DNA from: Verrucomicrobiota bacterium
GTDB lineage: Bacteria > Verrucomicrobiota > Verrucomicrobiia > Opitutales > Opitutaceae
Assembly: GCA_019510185.1 (NCBI GenBank)
Contig: JAEKKV010000014.1
Span: 1 to 64,000, forward strand
DNA: 64,000 bases
Direction: 5' to 3'
The translations under genes and the position numbers were made by a program. The notes under the pieces were generated by a model. The model worked only from the letters and a program-made list of their open reading frames with translations, did no database searches and was not told where the DNA came from. Numbering within the stretch: the stretch's first letter is position 1; every line of letters begins with the position of its first letter. Shown here piece by piece: positions 52,025-61,757 of the stretch.

Positions 52025-54229
52025 TCATTCCCGCTCCAACAGCAGGGTACGGCTGCGCACACTGCAACCCAGACCGCCGAACAGCGTGTCGCCTGGCAGG
52101 CCCAGAGTCATCAGTTGGAACCCGGTGTAGCGCGCGACCTCCCGCCCGTTTTCATCGCTAATGTGGTAATAGGCATCGGCGGTAAGGCCGAGCAGGCGCG
52201 CGGGCGCGCGATGAAGGCCGAGCGAATGGTCCAGCACCACGATGGAATAAACCGCCTGGCTGCCGTCCGGGAGGACGATTTCCCAAATCGAGGGATTCGC
52301 GCCCAAGCGGTAAAGATCTCCGGTCTGCACCACCGGCCGGATTTTTTTGTAGAAGGCGATTTTTCGCGCATAGGCCAGGATTTCCTCCATCGGAAGCTTG
52401 TCCAAGGTCGAGCCGATGCCGAGCACGCCGCGCATCGCCACGTCGAAACGCAAATCGAGCGACGACCGCCGGCCGGTCTGGTGGTTCACCTCATGCGTCA
52501 CCCAGCTCTCCATCACCCGGGGCGGATAAACCAGACTGAAACCGTCCTGGATGCCCACGCGGTCATGCGCATCGGTGTTGTCGCTGGTCCAGACCTGATC
52601 CGCCCGCGCCAACACCCCCAGGTCGATGCGCCCGCCGCCGCCGGAGCAGCTCTGAATCGCGAGCCGCGGGTGCCGCTGCCGCAGACGGTCCATGATGCCG
52701 TAAACGCCTTCGACATGCTTTCGCCAGACAGCCTTTCCCGCCGGCGAGCCCGGCTCGGTCGCATACCGGTTCATGTCCCATTTCACGAAATCGATTTCAT
52801 TCCCCCCGAAGAGCGTATCGAGCACGCCAAAGATATGCTCCACCACCTCGGGCCGGCCGAAATCCAGAATCAATTGATTGCGCGATTCAGTGCGCGGCCG
52901 CCCCGGAAAATGCAGCACCCAGTCCGGATGCGTCCGGTACAGATCGGAGTCCGGGTTGATCATCTCCGGCTCGACCCAGATGCCGAATTTCATCCCGAGC
53001 CGGCGCACCTCGTCGATCAGCGGCTTGAGGCCTTGGGGGAAAACCGCCGGGCTCACCTGCCAGTCACCGAGTCCCGCGCGATCATGCCGGCGTCCGCCGA
53101 ACCAGCCGTCGTCCACCACGAAAAGTTCGACGCCGATCGCCGCAGCCAGCCCGGCCAGCTTGCTCTGCCCCGCGACGGAAAGATCAAAGTACGTCGCTTC
53201 CCAGCTGTTGTAGAGCACCGGCCGCAGATCCGCGGTTCCGGGCAGCACGTAGTCGCGCACAAACCGGTGCATCCGCCGGCTCGCCCCACCCCACCCCTCC
53301 GCGCAACAACCGTGCGTGAACGCCGGAGTGCGATGGCTCTCGCCCGGAGCCAGCGTGAGCGCGAAATCTGTACGCTCGTAACCGCCGTGCACGCGCACCG
53401 GCCCGGTCGGCAGAACCTCGAATTCCAAGCTCCAGTTGCCGCTGTAGGCCAGCGCGCCGAAGTAAACCAGCCCCGCCTCCTCGAACGCGGCCCCGACCTC
53501 GTTCATCAGGAAAAACGGATTGCTCGCATGGCCGGTGTTCAGCCCGAGCTGACTGACGACCATGCTGCCTTGCGCAAGCGGTTCCCGCCCGCAGACAAAT
53601 TCCCGCGCCCACGCGCCGGCCGGCCGGGTCACCTCATAGCGGCCGTTCGGCAGGTGCACCGTGCCGAAGCCCAGCGTCTCGATCTCCACCGTCTCCAGCG
53701 TGCGATTTTCAACTTCGATCCAACGCTCCATGACATCGTGCTCCGGCGTCAGCCGGTAAAAGAGCGTCGCATAAAAATCATACGCCACATCCTTGAGCCG
53801 CAGCACCAGCGTCTCGCGCTCGGCCCGGTTGCACGCCGGCTGCCAGTGCCGCGGAGCCAGTCCCGGCACGGCGTCGGTGCGGATTTCATGTGAGTGATAG
53901 CGCAACCGAAGATCCCGCACCGGCAGGTTGGCCGCTTCTCCGCCGTTCAGCGGCGCGGGCGGCTGCGGAAAGGACGCCTTGAGCAGCACGGAATGGTAAT
54001 TCAAATCGCCGAAGGCCGGCAGTTCATAACGCGCACCCTGGCCATCCCAGACGAAATTGGCCTCTTCATAATGCTCCAGATGCTCGAAGCCTTTCGATGA
54101 TAGGCCGCCGGAAGGCAGCGCGCCCGAGCCGACATGCAGCACCTCGCCCGAAGGCAAAACCTTCAACGCGTAATAACTCGTGCGCAGCACAAGGAGGAAA
54201 CTCAGAGGGTCTGAAGCGATGACGATCAT
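52025..54229 (-). CDS. alpha-galactosidase, GH36
   Basis: 734 residues from the ATG at 54229 ([20 protein letters not shown]), which matches the usual family start; an ATG 23 codons upstream has AGGAG only one base away, so I preferred the shorter form. N-terminal beta-supersandwich ([11 protein letters not shown]), then the (beta/alpha)8 barrel: [30 protein letters not shown], nucleophile Asp in [19 protein letters not shown], acid/base Asp in [16 protein letters not shown], and [13 protein letters not shown]. No signal peptide: cytoplasmic enzyme that hydrolyses melibiose- or raffinose-type oligosaccharides taken up from plant material. C-terminal beta domain ends with a short charged tail. 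Confidence 0.93.
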   Translation of the reverse strand: MIVIASDPLSFLLVLRTSYYALKVLPSGEVLHVGSGALPSGGLSSKGFEHLEHYEEANFVWDGQGARYELPAFGDLNYHSVLLKASFPQPPAPLNGGEAANLPVRDLRLRYHSHEIRTDAVPGLAPRHWQPACNRAERETLVLRLKDVAYDFYATLFYRLTPEHDVMERWIEVENRTLETVEIETLGFGTVHLPNGRYEVTRPAGAWAREFVCGREPLAQGSMVVSQLGLNTGHASNPFFLMNEVGAAFEEAGLVYFGALAYSGNWSLEFEVLPTGPVRVHGGYERTDFALTLAPGESHRTPAFTHGCCAEGWGGASRRMHRFVRDYVLPGTADLRPVLYNSWEATYFDLSVAGQSKLAGLAAAIGVELFVVDDGWFGGRRHDRAGLGDWQVSPAVFPQGLKPLIDEVRRLGMKFGIWVEPEMINPDSDLYRTHPDWVLHFPGRPRTESRNQLILDFGRPEVVEHIFGVLDTLFGGNEIDFVKWDMNRYATEPGSPAGKAVWRKHVEGVYGIMDRLRQRHPRLAIQSCSGGGGRIDLGVLARADQVWTSDNTDAHDRVGIQDGFSLVYPPRVMESWVTHEVNHQTGRRSSLDLRFDVAMRGVLGIGSTLDKLPMEEILAYARKIAFYKKIRPVVQTGDLYRLGANPSIWEIVLPDGSQAVYSIVVLDHSLGLHRAPARLLGLTADAYYHISDENGREVARYTGFQLMTLGLPGDTLFGGLGCSVRSRTLLLERE

Positions 54230-54388
54230 GAGGGGTTCTCGAACCAACACGCCCGCAGACCGGGAAAGCCTGCATTCAACGGGGGTCGAGACCGACATAC
54301 TCCTATTAGTGCACTCAATTGGTCCAGAAGATTACGCCCCTATTTCCATCGATCAAAGGCGGACGCCGGCGGTCTTAAACACCGGCGG

Positions 54389-55075
54389 CTAGACGCCGCT
54401 CGCCGGCTTGTCGCCGATGTAGATCACATAGGCACTGCGCTTCGCCGTTGGAAAGAGTTTGGCCGGTACCGCCTCGGCCACAAATCCGGCGGCGCGCAGC
54501 CGGGCTTCGAAGGAGCGATCGGGACTCGCCGACCAGATGGCGAGCCGGCCGCCCGGCTTGAGCCGGGCCTTCAAAATTTCCAAACCACGGGGGCCGTACA
54601 AGCGGACGTTGCCGGCGCGGACCATCGGCGTCGGGCCGTTGTCCACATCCAGGAGAATGGCGTCGTAACTGGCGGGCCGGGCGCGGGAGATGGTGTCCAC
54701 GACGTCTCCCAGCCGGACCTGGACGCGAGGGTCTTCCAGCAGCCGCCCGTTGAGGCCGGCCATGAACGTGCGATTCCACTCGACCACTTCGGGCATGAGT
54801 TCGCCCACCTCGACAAGGGCCTTCGCGCCGGCCTTGGCCAAAACAGCCTTCAACGTGTAGCCCAGACCGAGGCCGCCGATCAGGACACGGGCCGACGCGT
54901 TCTTCGAAAGGTGCGCGGCGGCGAGCTCGCCGAGCAGAATCTCGGAGGCACTCGTGACGGAGTGCATGAGATCTTGGCCGTTGAGGCGGATGCAATAGCT
55001 CCCGTCGTGCTCGTGCAGCGAAAGACGCGCGCCGTCGGGCGTTTTCGTTTCCGCAAGATTATGGTGTGGCTTCAT
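54389..55075 (-). CDS. spermidine-synthase-like methyltransferase-fold protein
   Basis: 228 residues. Rossmann fold similar to spermidine synthase: [20 protein letters not shown] (SAM-type glycine loop), [19 protein letters not shown] (acidic end of strand 2), [19 protein letters not shown] and [19 protein letters not shown]. It lacks the N-terminal beta domain and part of the polyamine site of true spermidine synthases; this kind of short protein is common in Verrucomicrobiota and other groups with unknown substrate. Stop to start distance of 74 bp from purH, same strand. Confidence 0.8.
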   Translation of the reverse strand: MKPHHNLAETKTPDGARLSLHEHDGSYCIRLNGQDLMHSVTSASEILLGELAAAHLSKNASARVLIGGLGLGYTLKAVLAKAGAKALVEVGELMPEVVEWNRTFMAGLNGRLLEDPRVQVRLGDVVDTISRARPASYDAILLDVDNGPTPMVRAGNVRLYGPRGLEILKARLKPGGRLAIWSASPDRSFEARLRAAGFVAEAVPAKLFPTAKRSAYVIYIGDKPASGV

Positions 55076-55149
55076 CGGGAGGCGCGACAGCGGGAGAGTG
55101 CAAAGTCCGTCGCGCCCCGAAGAGGCAGCCGCGAAAGGAGGCGGAAGCC

Positions 55150-56697
55150 TCAGTGTTTGAAATGGCGGATGCCGGTGAAGACCATCGCCATGCCACGCTC
55201 ATCGGCGGCCTTGATGACCTCCTCGTCACGCACGGAACCACCCGGCTGGATGGCGGCGGTCGCTCCCGCCTCGGCGGCGGCGATCAGGCCGTCGGCAAAG
55301 GGGAACAGCGCCTCCGACACGACGACCGAGCCCTTCAAGTCGAGCTTGGCCTCGCCCGCCTTCCACACGGCGATGCGGGAGCTGTCCACGCGGGCCATCT
55401 GGCCGGCGCCGACGCCGAGCGTCTGCTCGTCGCGCACATAGACGATGGCGTTCGACTTGACGTGTTTGCACACGCGCCAGCCGAACATCATGGTCGCCCA
55501 TTCCTCGGCGGTGGGCTGGCGTTTGGTGACAACTTTGAAGTCGGCCGGGTTGCCCAGGACCTTGTTGCGGTCCTGCACGAGCAACCCGCCTATCACGGAG
55601 CGAACGTCGAGAAGCGAGTCCGCGCCCACGCCCTGCCGGGCGATCATGAGGCGCAGGTTTTTCTTTTTGGCGAAAATCGTCAGCGCCTCGTCGGTGAAGC
55701 GCGGAGCGATGATGACCTCGGTGAAGATTTCGGAGATGGTCCGGGCGAGGCCGGCCTCGAGCGTGCGATTGACGACAATGATGCCGCCGAAGGGAGCCTG
55801 GCGGTCGGTCGAGTAGGCTTTTTCCCACGCTGTATCCAGATCGTCGGCACTGGCGACGCCGCACGGGTTGGTGTGCTTGAGAATGGCGACGGTGGGCTTC
55901 TCGAATTCGCCGATCAGGTAGGTGGCCGAGGTGATGTCGAGAATGTTGTTATACGAGAGCTCCTTGCCCTGAAGCTGGCCGAAATGCTCGTGAAACGTAC
56001 CGTAGAGGGCGGCCTGCTGGTGCGGGTTTTCACCGTAGCGGAGGGATTGCGCCTTTTTATAAGTGAGCGTGAGCTTCTCGGGATAGCCGCCGAGCGCGGC
56101 GAGGTTCGGCTCGTCCGCTTGAGATTCCAGATAGGCGGCGATCGCCGTGTCGTAGGCGCCGGTGCGCTGGAAGACCTTCAACGCGAGCTTGCGGCGCAGG
56201 GAGGCGAGCGCGGCGGGTTCGGCGAGCGCGGCCAGCACGCGCTCGTAGTCGGCCGGATCGACGACCACGGTGACGCTTTCATGATTCTTGGCCGCGCTGC
56301 GCAGCATGGAAGGGCCGCCGATGTCGATATTCTCGATCGCCTCCTCGAAATGGACGCCCTTCTTGGCGACAGTCTGCTCGAACGGATAAAGGTTAACCAC
56401 CACCAGATCGATGAGCACGATGCCGTGCTCCTTGGCGGCGGCGAGATGGTCGGCCTTGTCGCGCCGGCAGAGGAGACCGCCGTGGATCTTCGGATGCAGG
56501 GTCTTCACGCGGCCCTCCATCATCTCGGGAAACCCGGTGTGCTGGCTCACTTCGGTCACGGGCAGGCCCTTTTCGGCAAGCAGCTTGGCGGTGCCCCCGG
56601 TCGAAAGCAGGCGATAGCCGTGCTGCTTCACCAAGGCGGTGGCGAAATCCACCAGACCGCTTTTGTCGCTCACTGAAAGAAGGGCCAGTTTTTCCAT
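55150..56697 (-). CDS. purH: bifunctional AICAR transformylase / IMP cyclohydrolase
   Basis: 515 residues from the ATG at 56697 ([19 protein letters not shown]), the standard start; upstream residues in the frame are not conserved. Last two steps of purine synthesis: formylation of AICAR with 10-formyl-tetrahydrofolate and ring closure to IMP. N-terminal cyclohydrolase domain: [41 protein letters not shown]-terminal transformylase: [45 protein letters not shown] and the [17 protein letters not shown] end. Not in a purine cluster here. Confidence 0.97.
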   Translation of the reverse strand: MEKLALLSVSDKSGLVDFATALVKQHGYRLLSTGGTAKLLAEKGLPVTEVSQHTGFPEMMEGRVKTLHPKIHGGLLCRRDKADHLAAAKEHGIVLIDLVVVNLYPFEQTVAKKGVHFEEAIENIDIGGPSMLRSAAKNHESVTVVVDPADYERVLAALAEPAALASLRRKLALKVFQRTGAYDTAIAAYLESQADEPNLAALGGYPEKLTLTYKKAQSLRYGENPHQQAALYGTFHEHFGQLQGKELSYNNILDITSATYLIGEFEKPTVAILKHTNPCGVASADDLDTAWEKAYSTDRQAPFGGIIVVNRTLEAGLARTISEIFTEVIIAPRFTDEALTIFAKKKNLRLMIARQGVGADSLLDVRSVIGGLLVQDRNKVLGNPADFKVVTKRQPTAEEWATMMFGWRVCKHVKSNAIVYVRDEQTLGVGAGQMARVDSSRIAVWKAGEAKLDLKGSVVVSEALFPFADGLIAAAEAGATAAIQPGGSVRDEEVIKAADERGMAMVFTGIRHFKH

Positions 56698-56738
56698 AAA
56701 GGGCGTTTTTGCGGGGCGGCAAAATAAGTGGCAAGCCC

Positions 56739-57458
56739 TCAATGGTGGTGATCGCCCGCGTAGCCGTCGAAAAGGAAGTGATCGTGGAACCACGCGTGCA
56801 CCGCGGGATCGCCCCGCATGACGGTGAGCGCGCCGAAAGCGATCAGCGCGATACCGGCGACCCGCAGAAGCCGGCGGCGTGCATCCAAGGTGATTTTCCG
56901 TCCGGCCAGGGCCAGCAGCAGCAGTCCGGGCATCGTGCCGAGGCCGAAGACATACGCGCCCGCCACCACGGCCTCAAGCGTGCCATAATTGACGAGATAC
57001 AGGATCGCGGTGAGCGACAGGCCGCAGGGCAAAAAACCGTTGATCCAGCCGATGAGAAGGCTCTTCCACAGCGAAGGAGAGCGCCAAAGGACACCCATCG
57101 CCCCGCACAACGCGCCGCCTTGCCAAACGCGGGCCAAGGCGGGCGCCGGTCGCCATTCCAGCGCATACATCACCCCCGCGGCGATCATCACGGCGCCGGT
57201 GACCCACGCGAGCAAGGTCTGCATCCGCAGCAGCGGCGCCTGACCGTCGATCCAGCCGCTCAGCGTGAGCAGAAACGCACCGATGAAGACATACGAAGTC
57301 GCCTTCCCGAGCTGGTAGGCCACCTGCCGCGCCACCAGTGTCACGGCATTGCCCGAGCCCGCCGAGACCGCCAGCGCAAACGGTCCGCACATGCCGAGGC
57401 AGTGGCCGCTACCCAGCAGGCCCAGCAGAAACACGCCAAAGTAATCGGCCAACGTCAT
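56739..57458 (-). CDS. UreH-like/SafE-type membrane protein
   Basis: 239 residues with six predicted membrane helices. Signature of the UreH-like transmembrane family (DsbD_2-type): [20 protein letters not shown] in helix 1 (the GHCxGMCGPF motif with two Cys) and [20 protein letters not shown] with NGFLPCG in helix 4. Related proteins take part in thiol-disulfide relay, cytochrome or copper maturation, or sulfite/metal export. The C-terminus ends with [15 protein letters not shown], a His-rich tail that could bind metal. It starts 74 bp before the oleB stop. Confidence 0.85.
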   Translation of the reverse strand: MTLADYFGVFLLGLLGSGHCLGMCGPFALAVSAGSGNAVTLVARQVAYQLGKATSYVFIGAFLLTLSGWIDGQAPLLRMQTLLAWVTGAVMIAAGVMYALEWRPAPALARVWQGGALCGAMGVLWRSPSLWKSLLIGWINGFLPCGLSLTAILYLVNYGTLEAVVAGAYVFGLGTMPGLLLLALAGRKITLDARRRLLRVAGIALIAFGALTVMRGDPAVHAWFHDHFLFDGYAGDHHH

Positions 57459-57531
57459 GAACCGTTACGCTGAAGGGGGCCCGGCGCGGCCGGCAACGGC
57501 TTTCTCCGGCCGCCATCGGGCCACCCGCGTC

Positions 57532-58413
57532 TCAGGAGCGCAAAAAGGTCGCGATGCGCGGCACGACCTCGGCGTTCGCATCGGCCAGCACATAGTGCCC
57601 GGCGTCTTCGAGGTAATAGGTCTTCGCCTCCGGCAAACGCTCCCGCCACTCGCGATAAAAATGGTCGTTGAAACAAAAGTCGCGTCCGCCCCACACGATC
57701 AGCGCGGGATTGCGCACGAAGTTTTGAATCCCCGCCGCGGTGTCCACGAGCGTTCGCCACGTCGGATGCGCCGGGCCCATGGGAATGTCCTTCACGAAAG
57801 CGTCCACCGCCACGCGATTGGCCCAGGAATCATAGGGCAGCAGAAACGCCCGCTTTTCGTCCTTCGTCAGCGCGCGCCGGTGCATCGACATCCATGCGGC
57901 CGGCCCCGCAAAGCCGTTGAGTCCGCGCACGAGGGCGGTGCCCGGAAAACCCGTTTTGCACAGGGCGATACGGGCCGGGATGTGCGGCGAGGGAAACGCC
58001 CCGGTGTTGAGGACCACGAGGCGGCCGATCTTTTGCGGATAGCGGGCCGCAAAACCAAAACCGATCGCCCCGCCCCAGTCATGAACCACCAGGTGGATGC
58101 GTTGCAGCCCGAGATGGGTGACCAGCGCGTCCACATCGACGATGCGCGACTCCAAGGTGTAGGCGTAATCCTGCGGCTTTTCGGAAAGTCCCATGCCGAT
58201 ATGATCGGGCACGACGCAGCGCAGATCGGGCGCCACTGCCCGGACCAGCTCCCGATAATAAAACGACCACGTCGGATTGCCGTGCAACATGAGCACGGCC
58301 TCCGCGCCCTCGCCCTCGTCGAGGTAGCTCATGGTCGCGCCCCCCGGCGTTTGAAACGCCTTCGGCGTGAACGGATACAAGGGCCGGAGCCAGTCGGGAA
58401 CGGAAGACATCAT
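57532..58413 (-). CDS. oleB: alpha/beta-hydrolase, OleB-like beta-lactone decarboxylase
   Basis: 293 residues from the ATG at 58413 (MMSSVPDWLRPLYPF); an ATG 13 codons upstream would overlap oleA by 11 bases and is the alternative. Haloalkane-dehalogenase-like fold: oxyanion HGNPTWSFYYRELV, nucleophile Asp in LVVHDWGGAIGFGFAARY, and catalytic His in EDAGHYVLADANAEVV. In the ole pathway OleB splits a cis-beta-lactone into an olefin and CO2. It lies directly behind oleA, which supports this role over a plain dehalogenase or epoxide hydrolase. oleC and oleD are not in this window. Confidence 0.82.
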   Translation of the reverse strand: MMSSVPDWLRPLYPFTPKAFQTPGGATMSYLDEGEGAEAVLMLHGNPTWSFYYRELVRAVAPDLRCVVPDHIGMGLSEKPQDYAYTLESRIVDVDALVTHLGLQRIHLVVHDWGGAIGFGFAARYPQKIGRLVVLNTGAFPSPHIPARIALCKTGFPGTALVRGLNGFAGPAAWMSMHRRALTKDEKRAFLLPYDSWANRVAVDAFVKDIPMGPAHPTWRTLVDTAAGIQNFVRNPALIVWGGRDFCFNDHFYREWRERLPEAKTYYLEDAGHYVLADANAEVVPRIATFLRS

Positions 58414-58441
58414 GACAAAGGGGACGGAGGCCTCGCCGGGC

Positions 58442-59482
58442 TCACCATTCAAGGGCGAGCATCAGGCAGTTGAGGCCGCTGCCGATGCCAAGCAGACCGA
58501 CCTTGGTCCCCTCCCGCACCGCGCCGGTCTCGACCGCCCGGGCTAATGTCACGGGCAACGCGACGGAGCCGGTGTTGCCGAGGGTTTCAAACGTGGAAAA
58601 ATCCTTCGCCAGATCGAGCCCCAGCGCCTCGTAAAGTTTCCGGCGATGCGTGCTGCCCACCTGATGGCAGACAAACCGGTCCGCCGTGATCGCGTCGTAA
58701 CCCGTCTCCGTCGTGAACTCACGCCAGGTGTCGCGAGCCAGGGCCAGACCGGCGTTCAGCAATGCCTCGCTGTCGGTCTGCATCGCCAGCGCATCGGCAC
58801 CATGCGTGTCGCCCTGGCAGAGCTCGCTGTGCTCGGTCGCCGCGCGGGCGACGCCGCCGAGCAGACGATGCCGCCGGGCGCCGGACGGCAGCAGCGATTC
58901 GTGGCAAACGACCGCGCCGACCGCGCCCGAACCGATGGTGAGATTCGCGAAGTACGGCTTGATGCCATTGCGGTCGAGCGGCTGTTCCAACAGCGTCCGG
59001 AGCGTTTGCTGCACGAGCGGACCGCCATTTTCGCCGGAGACGATCAACGCGCATTTGATCTGGCCGGACTCGATCAGTCCCGCCGCCACCGTCAGCGAAT
59101 TGAGAAATCCGAGACAGGCGTTGGACACGTCGAAAATCTGCGCACGGGCGGGGAGCCCGATTTTCCGATGCGCAAATGACGCCGTCGCCGGCTCCATCAT
59201 GTCGCGGCACACCGCGCTGTGGATGAACAACTCCACCTGATCGGCCCGCAGACCGGATTTCGCGAGCGCGGCCTTGCCGGCGGCGGCGCTGGCATCGGAA
59301 GGACGCGTGCCCGCCGGCCACACCCGGCGTTCGCGAATACCTGTCATGAGCTCAAGCCGTCCGAAAGGCAGCTTCAGGCGCTCGTACAGCGGCCGCAGCC
59401 GCTCCTCCACCTGGGCGGTGGTGAGGATCTCGTCGGGTAAGGCGACGGCCAAGGATTCGATGCAGGTGGAGGCGAATTTCAT
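58442..59482 (-). CDS. oleA: thiolase-like beta-ketoacyl synthase OleA
   Basis: 346 residues. Condenses two long-chain acyl-CoA (or acyl-ACP) molecules without decarboxylation first, to give a beta-keto acid, first step of long-chain olefin formation. Thiolase fold: active-site Cys in IFDVSNACLGFLNSLTVAAG, His in FVCHQVGSTHRRKLYEALG and Asn in LGNTGSVALPVTLARA. The CLIESLA start and the long LPFGRLELMTGIRERRVWP segment (TGIxxRR) resemble OleA more than FabH. It follows fabI by 61 bp and precedes oleB; grouping with fabZ and fabI suggests acyl groups are supplied locally. Confidence 0.88.
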   Translation of the reverse strand: MKFASTCIESLAVALPDEILTTAQVEERLRPLYERLKLPFGRLELMTGIRERRVWPAGTRPSDASAAAGKAALAKSGLRADQVELFIHSAVCRDMMEPATASFAHRKIGLPARAQIFDVSNACLGFLNSLTVAAGLIESGQIKCALIVSGENGGPLVQQTLRTLLEQPLDRNGIKPYFANLTIGSGAVGAVVCHESLLPSGARRHRLLGGVARAATEHSELCQGDTHGADALAMQTDSEALLNAGLALARDTWREFTTETGYDAITADRFVCHQVGSTHRRKLYEALGLDLAKDFSTFETLGNTGSVALPVTLARAVETGAVREGTKVGLLGIGSGLNCLMLALEW

Positions 59483-59543
59483 TCGCTCAAAAAATAAGCC
59501 GCCAAAGTCGGGCGCGGCATTGGACGGACGACGGTTTCAAGAT

Positions 59544-60383
59544 TCAGATTTTAGGATTGGGATTTCCCGGGACGATCACGGGCCGCATGGCCAGCCGGAC
59601 GATTTCCGCGTCGAAGAAATTGCTGCCGAGGCCGGCGTCCACCGTCACGGTGGTGGCGTTGAGGCCGCTGCTGCGGTCGCTGAGGAGGAAGACCACGGTG
59701 TTGGCAACTTCCTGCGTGCTCAGGTTGCGTTTGCGGAACGTAAGTTTTTCCGCGTACAGGTAGCTTTCGAGATAGCCGGGGATGCCGGCCGAGGCGCTTG
59801 TCTTGAGCGGGCCGGAGCCGACGACATTGAAGCGCACTTCGCTGTCGGCGCTGAAGGATTTGGCCAGAAAGCGCGAAGCCGAATCGAGCGCGGCCTTGAT
59901 CGGCCCCATGTAGCCGTAGTTGTCGGGCGTGACCTGCAACGAGGAGATGCCGATGGTCACGACCGAGGCGTTGCGCGCGAGGAACGGCTTGAAAGCGTTG
60001 GCCACTTCCACGAGCGAAAAGGCCGAGATCGCGGTCGCCTGGAGAAAATCTTTGCGCTTGGTCGCATGGAACGGCTTGAAGCCCTCACTGTAATTGGCGA
60101 ACGCGATCGAGTGGACGATGCCGTGAATCGGTCCGTGTCCGGCGGCGACGATCTCGGCGGCGAGCAGTTCCGCCGCGCCCTCCGCCTCCACGTCGCAGAC
60201 AAAGACGGATTTTCCGGCGAGCTGCGCTTCGAGCGAAGCTTTGCGCGCGGGCGAGCGAACGCTGTAGATCACCGTGGCGCCCTGCTCTTCCAGTGTTTTC
60301 GCGGTGAACCAGGCCACGCTCTTGCGGTTGGCCACGCCGAGGACGACGAAGGTTTTTCCGGTGAGATTGAGAAAGTCGGGCAT
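59544..60383 (-). CDS. fabI: enoyl-[acyl-carrier-protein] reductase
   Basis: 279 residues. Atypical SDR of the FabI class: FVVLGVANRKSVAWFTAKTL (the ANxxSIAW-like motif with altered glycine loop), CDVEAEGAAE, HGIVHSIAFANYSEGF, and the catalytic Tyr-x6-Lys in NYGYMGPIKAALDSASRFL, followed by FNVVGSGPLKTSASAGIPGY (the triclosan-loop segment). Reduces trans-2-enoyl-ACP with NADH or NADPH in the last elongation step. Located between fabZ and oleA on the same strand. Slight differences from E. coli FabI may place it in the FabI-like side group. Confidence 0.92.
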   Translation of the reverse strand: MPDFLNLTGKTFVVLGVANRKSVAWFTAKTLEEQGATVIYSVRSPARKASLEAQLAGKSVFVCDVEAEGAAELLAAEIVAAGHGPIHGIVHSIAFANYSEGFKPFHATKRKDFLQATAISAFSLVEVANAFKPFLARNASVVTIGISSLQVTPDNYGYMGPIKAALDSASRFLAKSFSADSEVRFNVVGSGPLKTSASAGIPGYLESYLYAEKLTFRKRNLSTQEVANTVVFLLSDRSSGLNATTVTVDAGLGSNFFDAEIVRLAMRPVIVPGNPNPKI

Positions 60384-60424
60384 GGGGTGATCGGATTAGG
60401 TCGCTGGTTTTCCGCAGAGGCGCC

Positions 60425-60892
60425 TTATTGCTGTTGGGCCTGCTGCTGCTGGCCTTCGGGAGTTTTCCAGGCGACGGCGAAATCGACGGTGAGCACGCGG
60501 GTGCCGTCGGATTTTTTGATCGCGCCGGCCATCATGGTGAAGCCGCCCATGACTTCCTTTTTCTTCACCTCGATCACGATTTCATCACCCGGGTAAACGG
60601 GATTGCGGAAGCGGACCTCGGCGATCTTGGCGAGCAGCGGCACGCCTTCGCCGGGACGGGCGCCGGCCGCCTGGGCCTGACGCGCCATGAATAATGCACC
60701 GGTCTGGAAAACCGCCTCGCAGAGGAGCACGCCGGGGGTGATGGGCGCATTGGGATAATGGCCCTTGTAGAAATCTTCATCCGCCCGCCAGGTGCGCCGG
60801 GCGGTCAGGCTCTCGGCGGTTTCCGCCACAATGGCGTCGACAAAAAGGAACGGGGGCCGGTGGGGAATGAGGTCGGTGACAACGGTGGACAT
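60425..60892 (-). CDS. fabZ: 3-hydroxyacyl-ACP dehydratase, FabZ-like
   Basis: 155 residues from the ATG at 60892 (MSTVVTDLIPHRPPFLFVD), which is where FabZ homologues start; the longer frame upstream adds an unconserved stretch. Single hot-dog domain with LIPHRPPFLFVDAI, the catalytic His in FYKGHYPNAPITPGVLLCEA and the Glu on the following helix. Ends with a Gln-rich tail (QQQQAQQQ), which is odd and may be a slippery tract. It dehydrates 3-hydroxyacyl-ACP; next gene on the same strand is fabI, 41 bp away. Confidence 0.9.
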   Translation of the reverse strand: MSTVVTDLIPHRPPFLFVDAIVAETAESLTARRTWRADEDFYKGHYPNAPITPGVLLCEAVFQTGALFMARQAQAAGARPGEGVPLLAKIAEVRFRNPVYPGDEIVIEVKKKEVMGGFTMMAGAIKKSDGTRVLTVDFAVAWKTPEGQQQQAQQQ

Positions 60893-60992
60893 ACGAAACT
60901 CAAACCACACCGCGCCCTCCCCCGCCCTGCAAGGTTGGAAATCAACGGGATTCATCCGCGGCCGGACCGCCGTGGGGCGAGCCGAAAGCGGA

Positions 60993-61634
60993 TTACTTGG
61001 CGTGAAAGCCAAAGGCCTCCAACTCACTCATCAAAAAAGGCGCGCTTTCCAAGACTTCCTGAAGTTTGGCCAGAGCCGTCGCCAAATCGGGCGCGACAAA
61101 CGCAGACGCTCCGTCATCGCGGTCGTGCAACTGCATCCCCCAGCCGTTCGCGGCCGTTTCAAAAACGGAGCCGTATAAATAATTGCCCGGCAATCCCGGG
61201 TTCACTCCGGCACCCGGAATCAGAAAGAGCGTATGCACCGGGTCGTGAACAACCGTCTCGTCGTGCTTGGCGCGATGGTGAACCGGGCGGCCCACGACAC
61301 GCGGCCGGTACGTCTCCGCCTGCGGCCGCTGGGCCGGGGGCAACGACTGGACGTAGCGGGCAAAGATGCTGGCGTCGGCCTCCAACTTGTCGGGCGTGAT
61401 CCGACCGGCGAGGAGCGCATCGAGATTGTTGGCGTGAAACAGCGGGCGTTTTGCCAGGGAGCGCGCGGTCACGTAGCCGTCTTTGTGATCGGCATCGGCG
61501 TACACCTGATGAGAGGCGCGCAACCGTTTGAGCGCATCCTGGTAGGCCGGCGTGTGCGGAACCGCTCCTGTCGGGCTGTGCTCAATGACATCGAGAATGG
61601 TCTGATCAAACGAGGCGTGGGGGTCCGTGGACAT
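60993..61634 (-). CDS. protein of unknown function, 213 residues
   Basis: Start at the ATG at 61634 (MSTDPHASFDQTILDVIEHS); the longer frame is a poorly structured extension. No signal peptide or membrane helix. It has a helical first half (YQDALKRLRASHQVYADADH) and a His-rich middle (RPVHHRAKHDETVVHDPVHT) ahead of LFLIPGAGVNPGLPGNYLYG and DRDDGASAFVAPDLATALAK. I know no family for it. Lies 101 bp upstream of fabZ on the same strand. Confidence 0.65.
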   Translation of the reverse strand: MSTDPHASFDQTILDVIEHSPTGAVPHTPAYQDALKRLRASHQVYADADHKDGYVTARSLAKRPLFHANNLDALLAGRITPDKLEADASIFARYVQSLPPAQRPQAETYRPRVVGRPVHHRAKHDETVVHDPVHTLFLIPGAGVNPGLPGNYLYGSVFETAANGWGMQLHDRDDGASAFVAPDLATALAKLQEVLESAPFLMSELEAFGFHAK

Positions 61635-61757
61635 GGGGACGATGCAGGGGTTAAGAGGCGGGCGGCGGCTCAACATAAAACGCCAGCCGGAGAAAACGAG
61701 CCCCCAATGTCGAAAAATCAAGCCGCCCAGCGGCACGGCGCGGAAGCGCCGGTGGCG

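Noticed and set aside
52115..53893. Open frame of 592 codons opposite the GH36 gene
   Set aside because: Antisense shadow with Arg- and His-rich composition and no domain.
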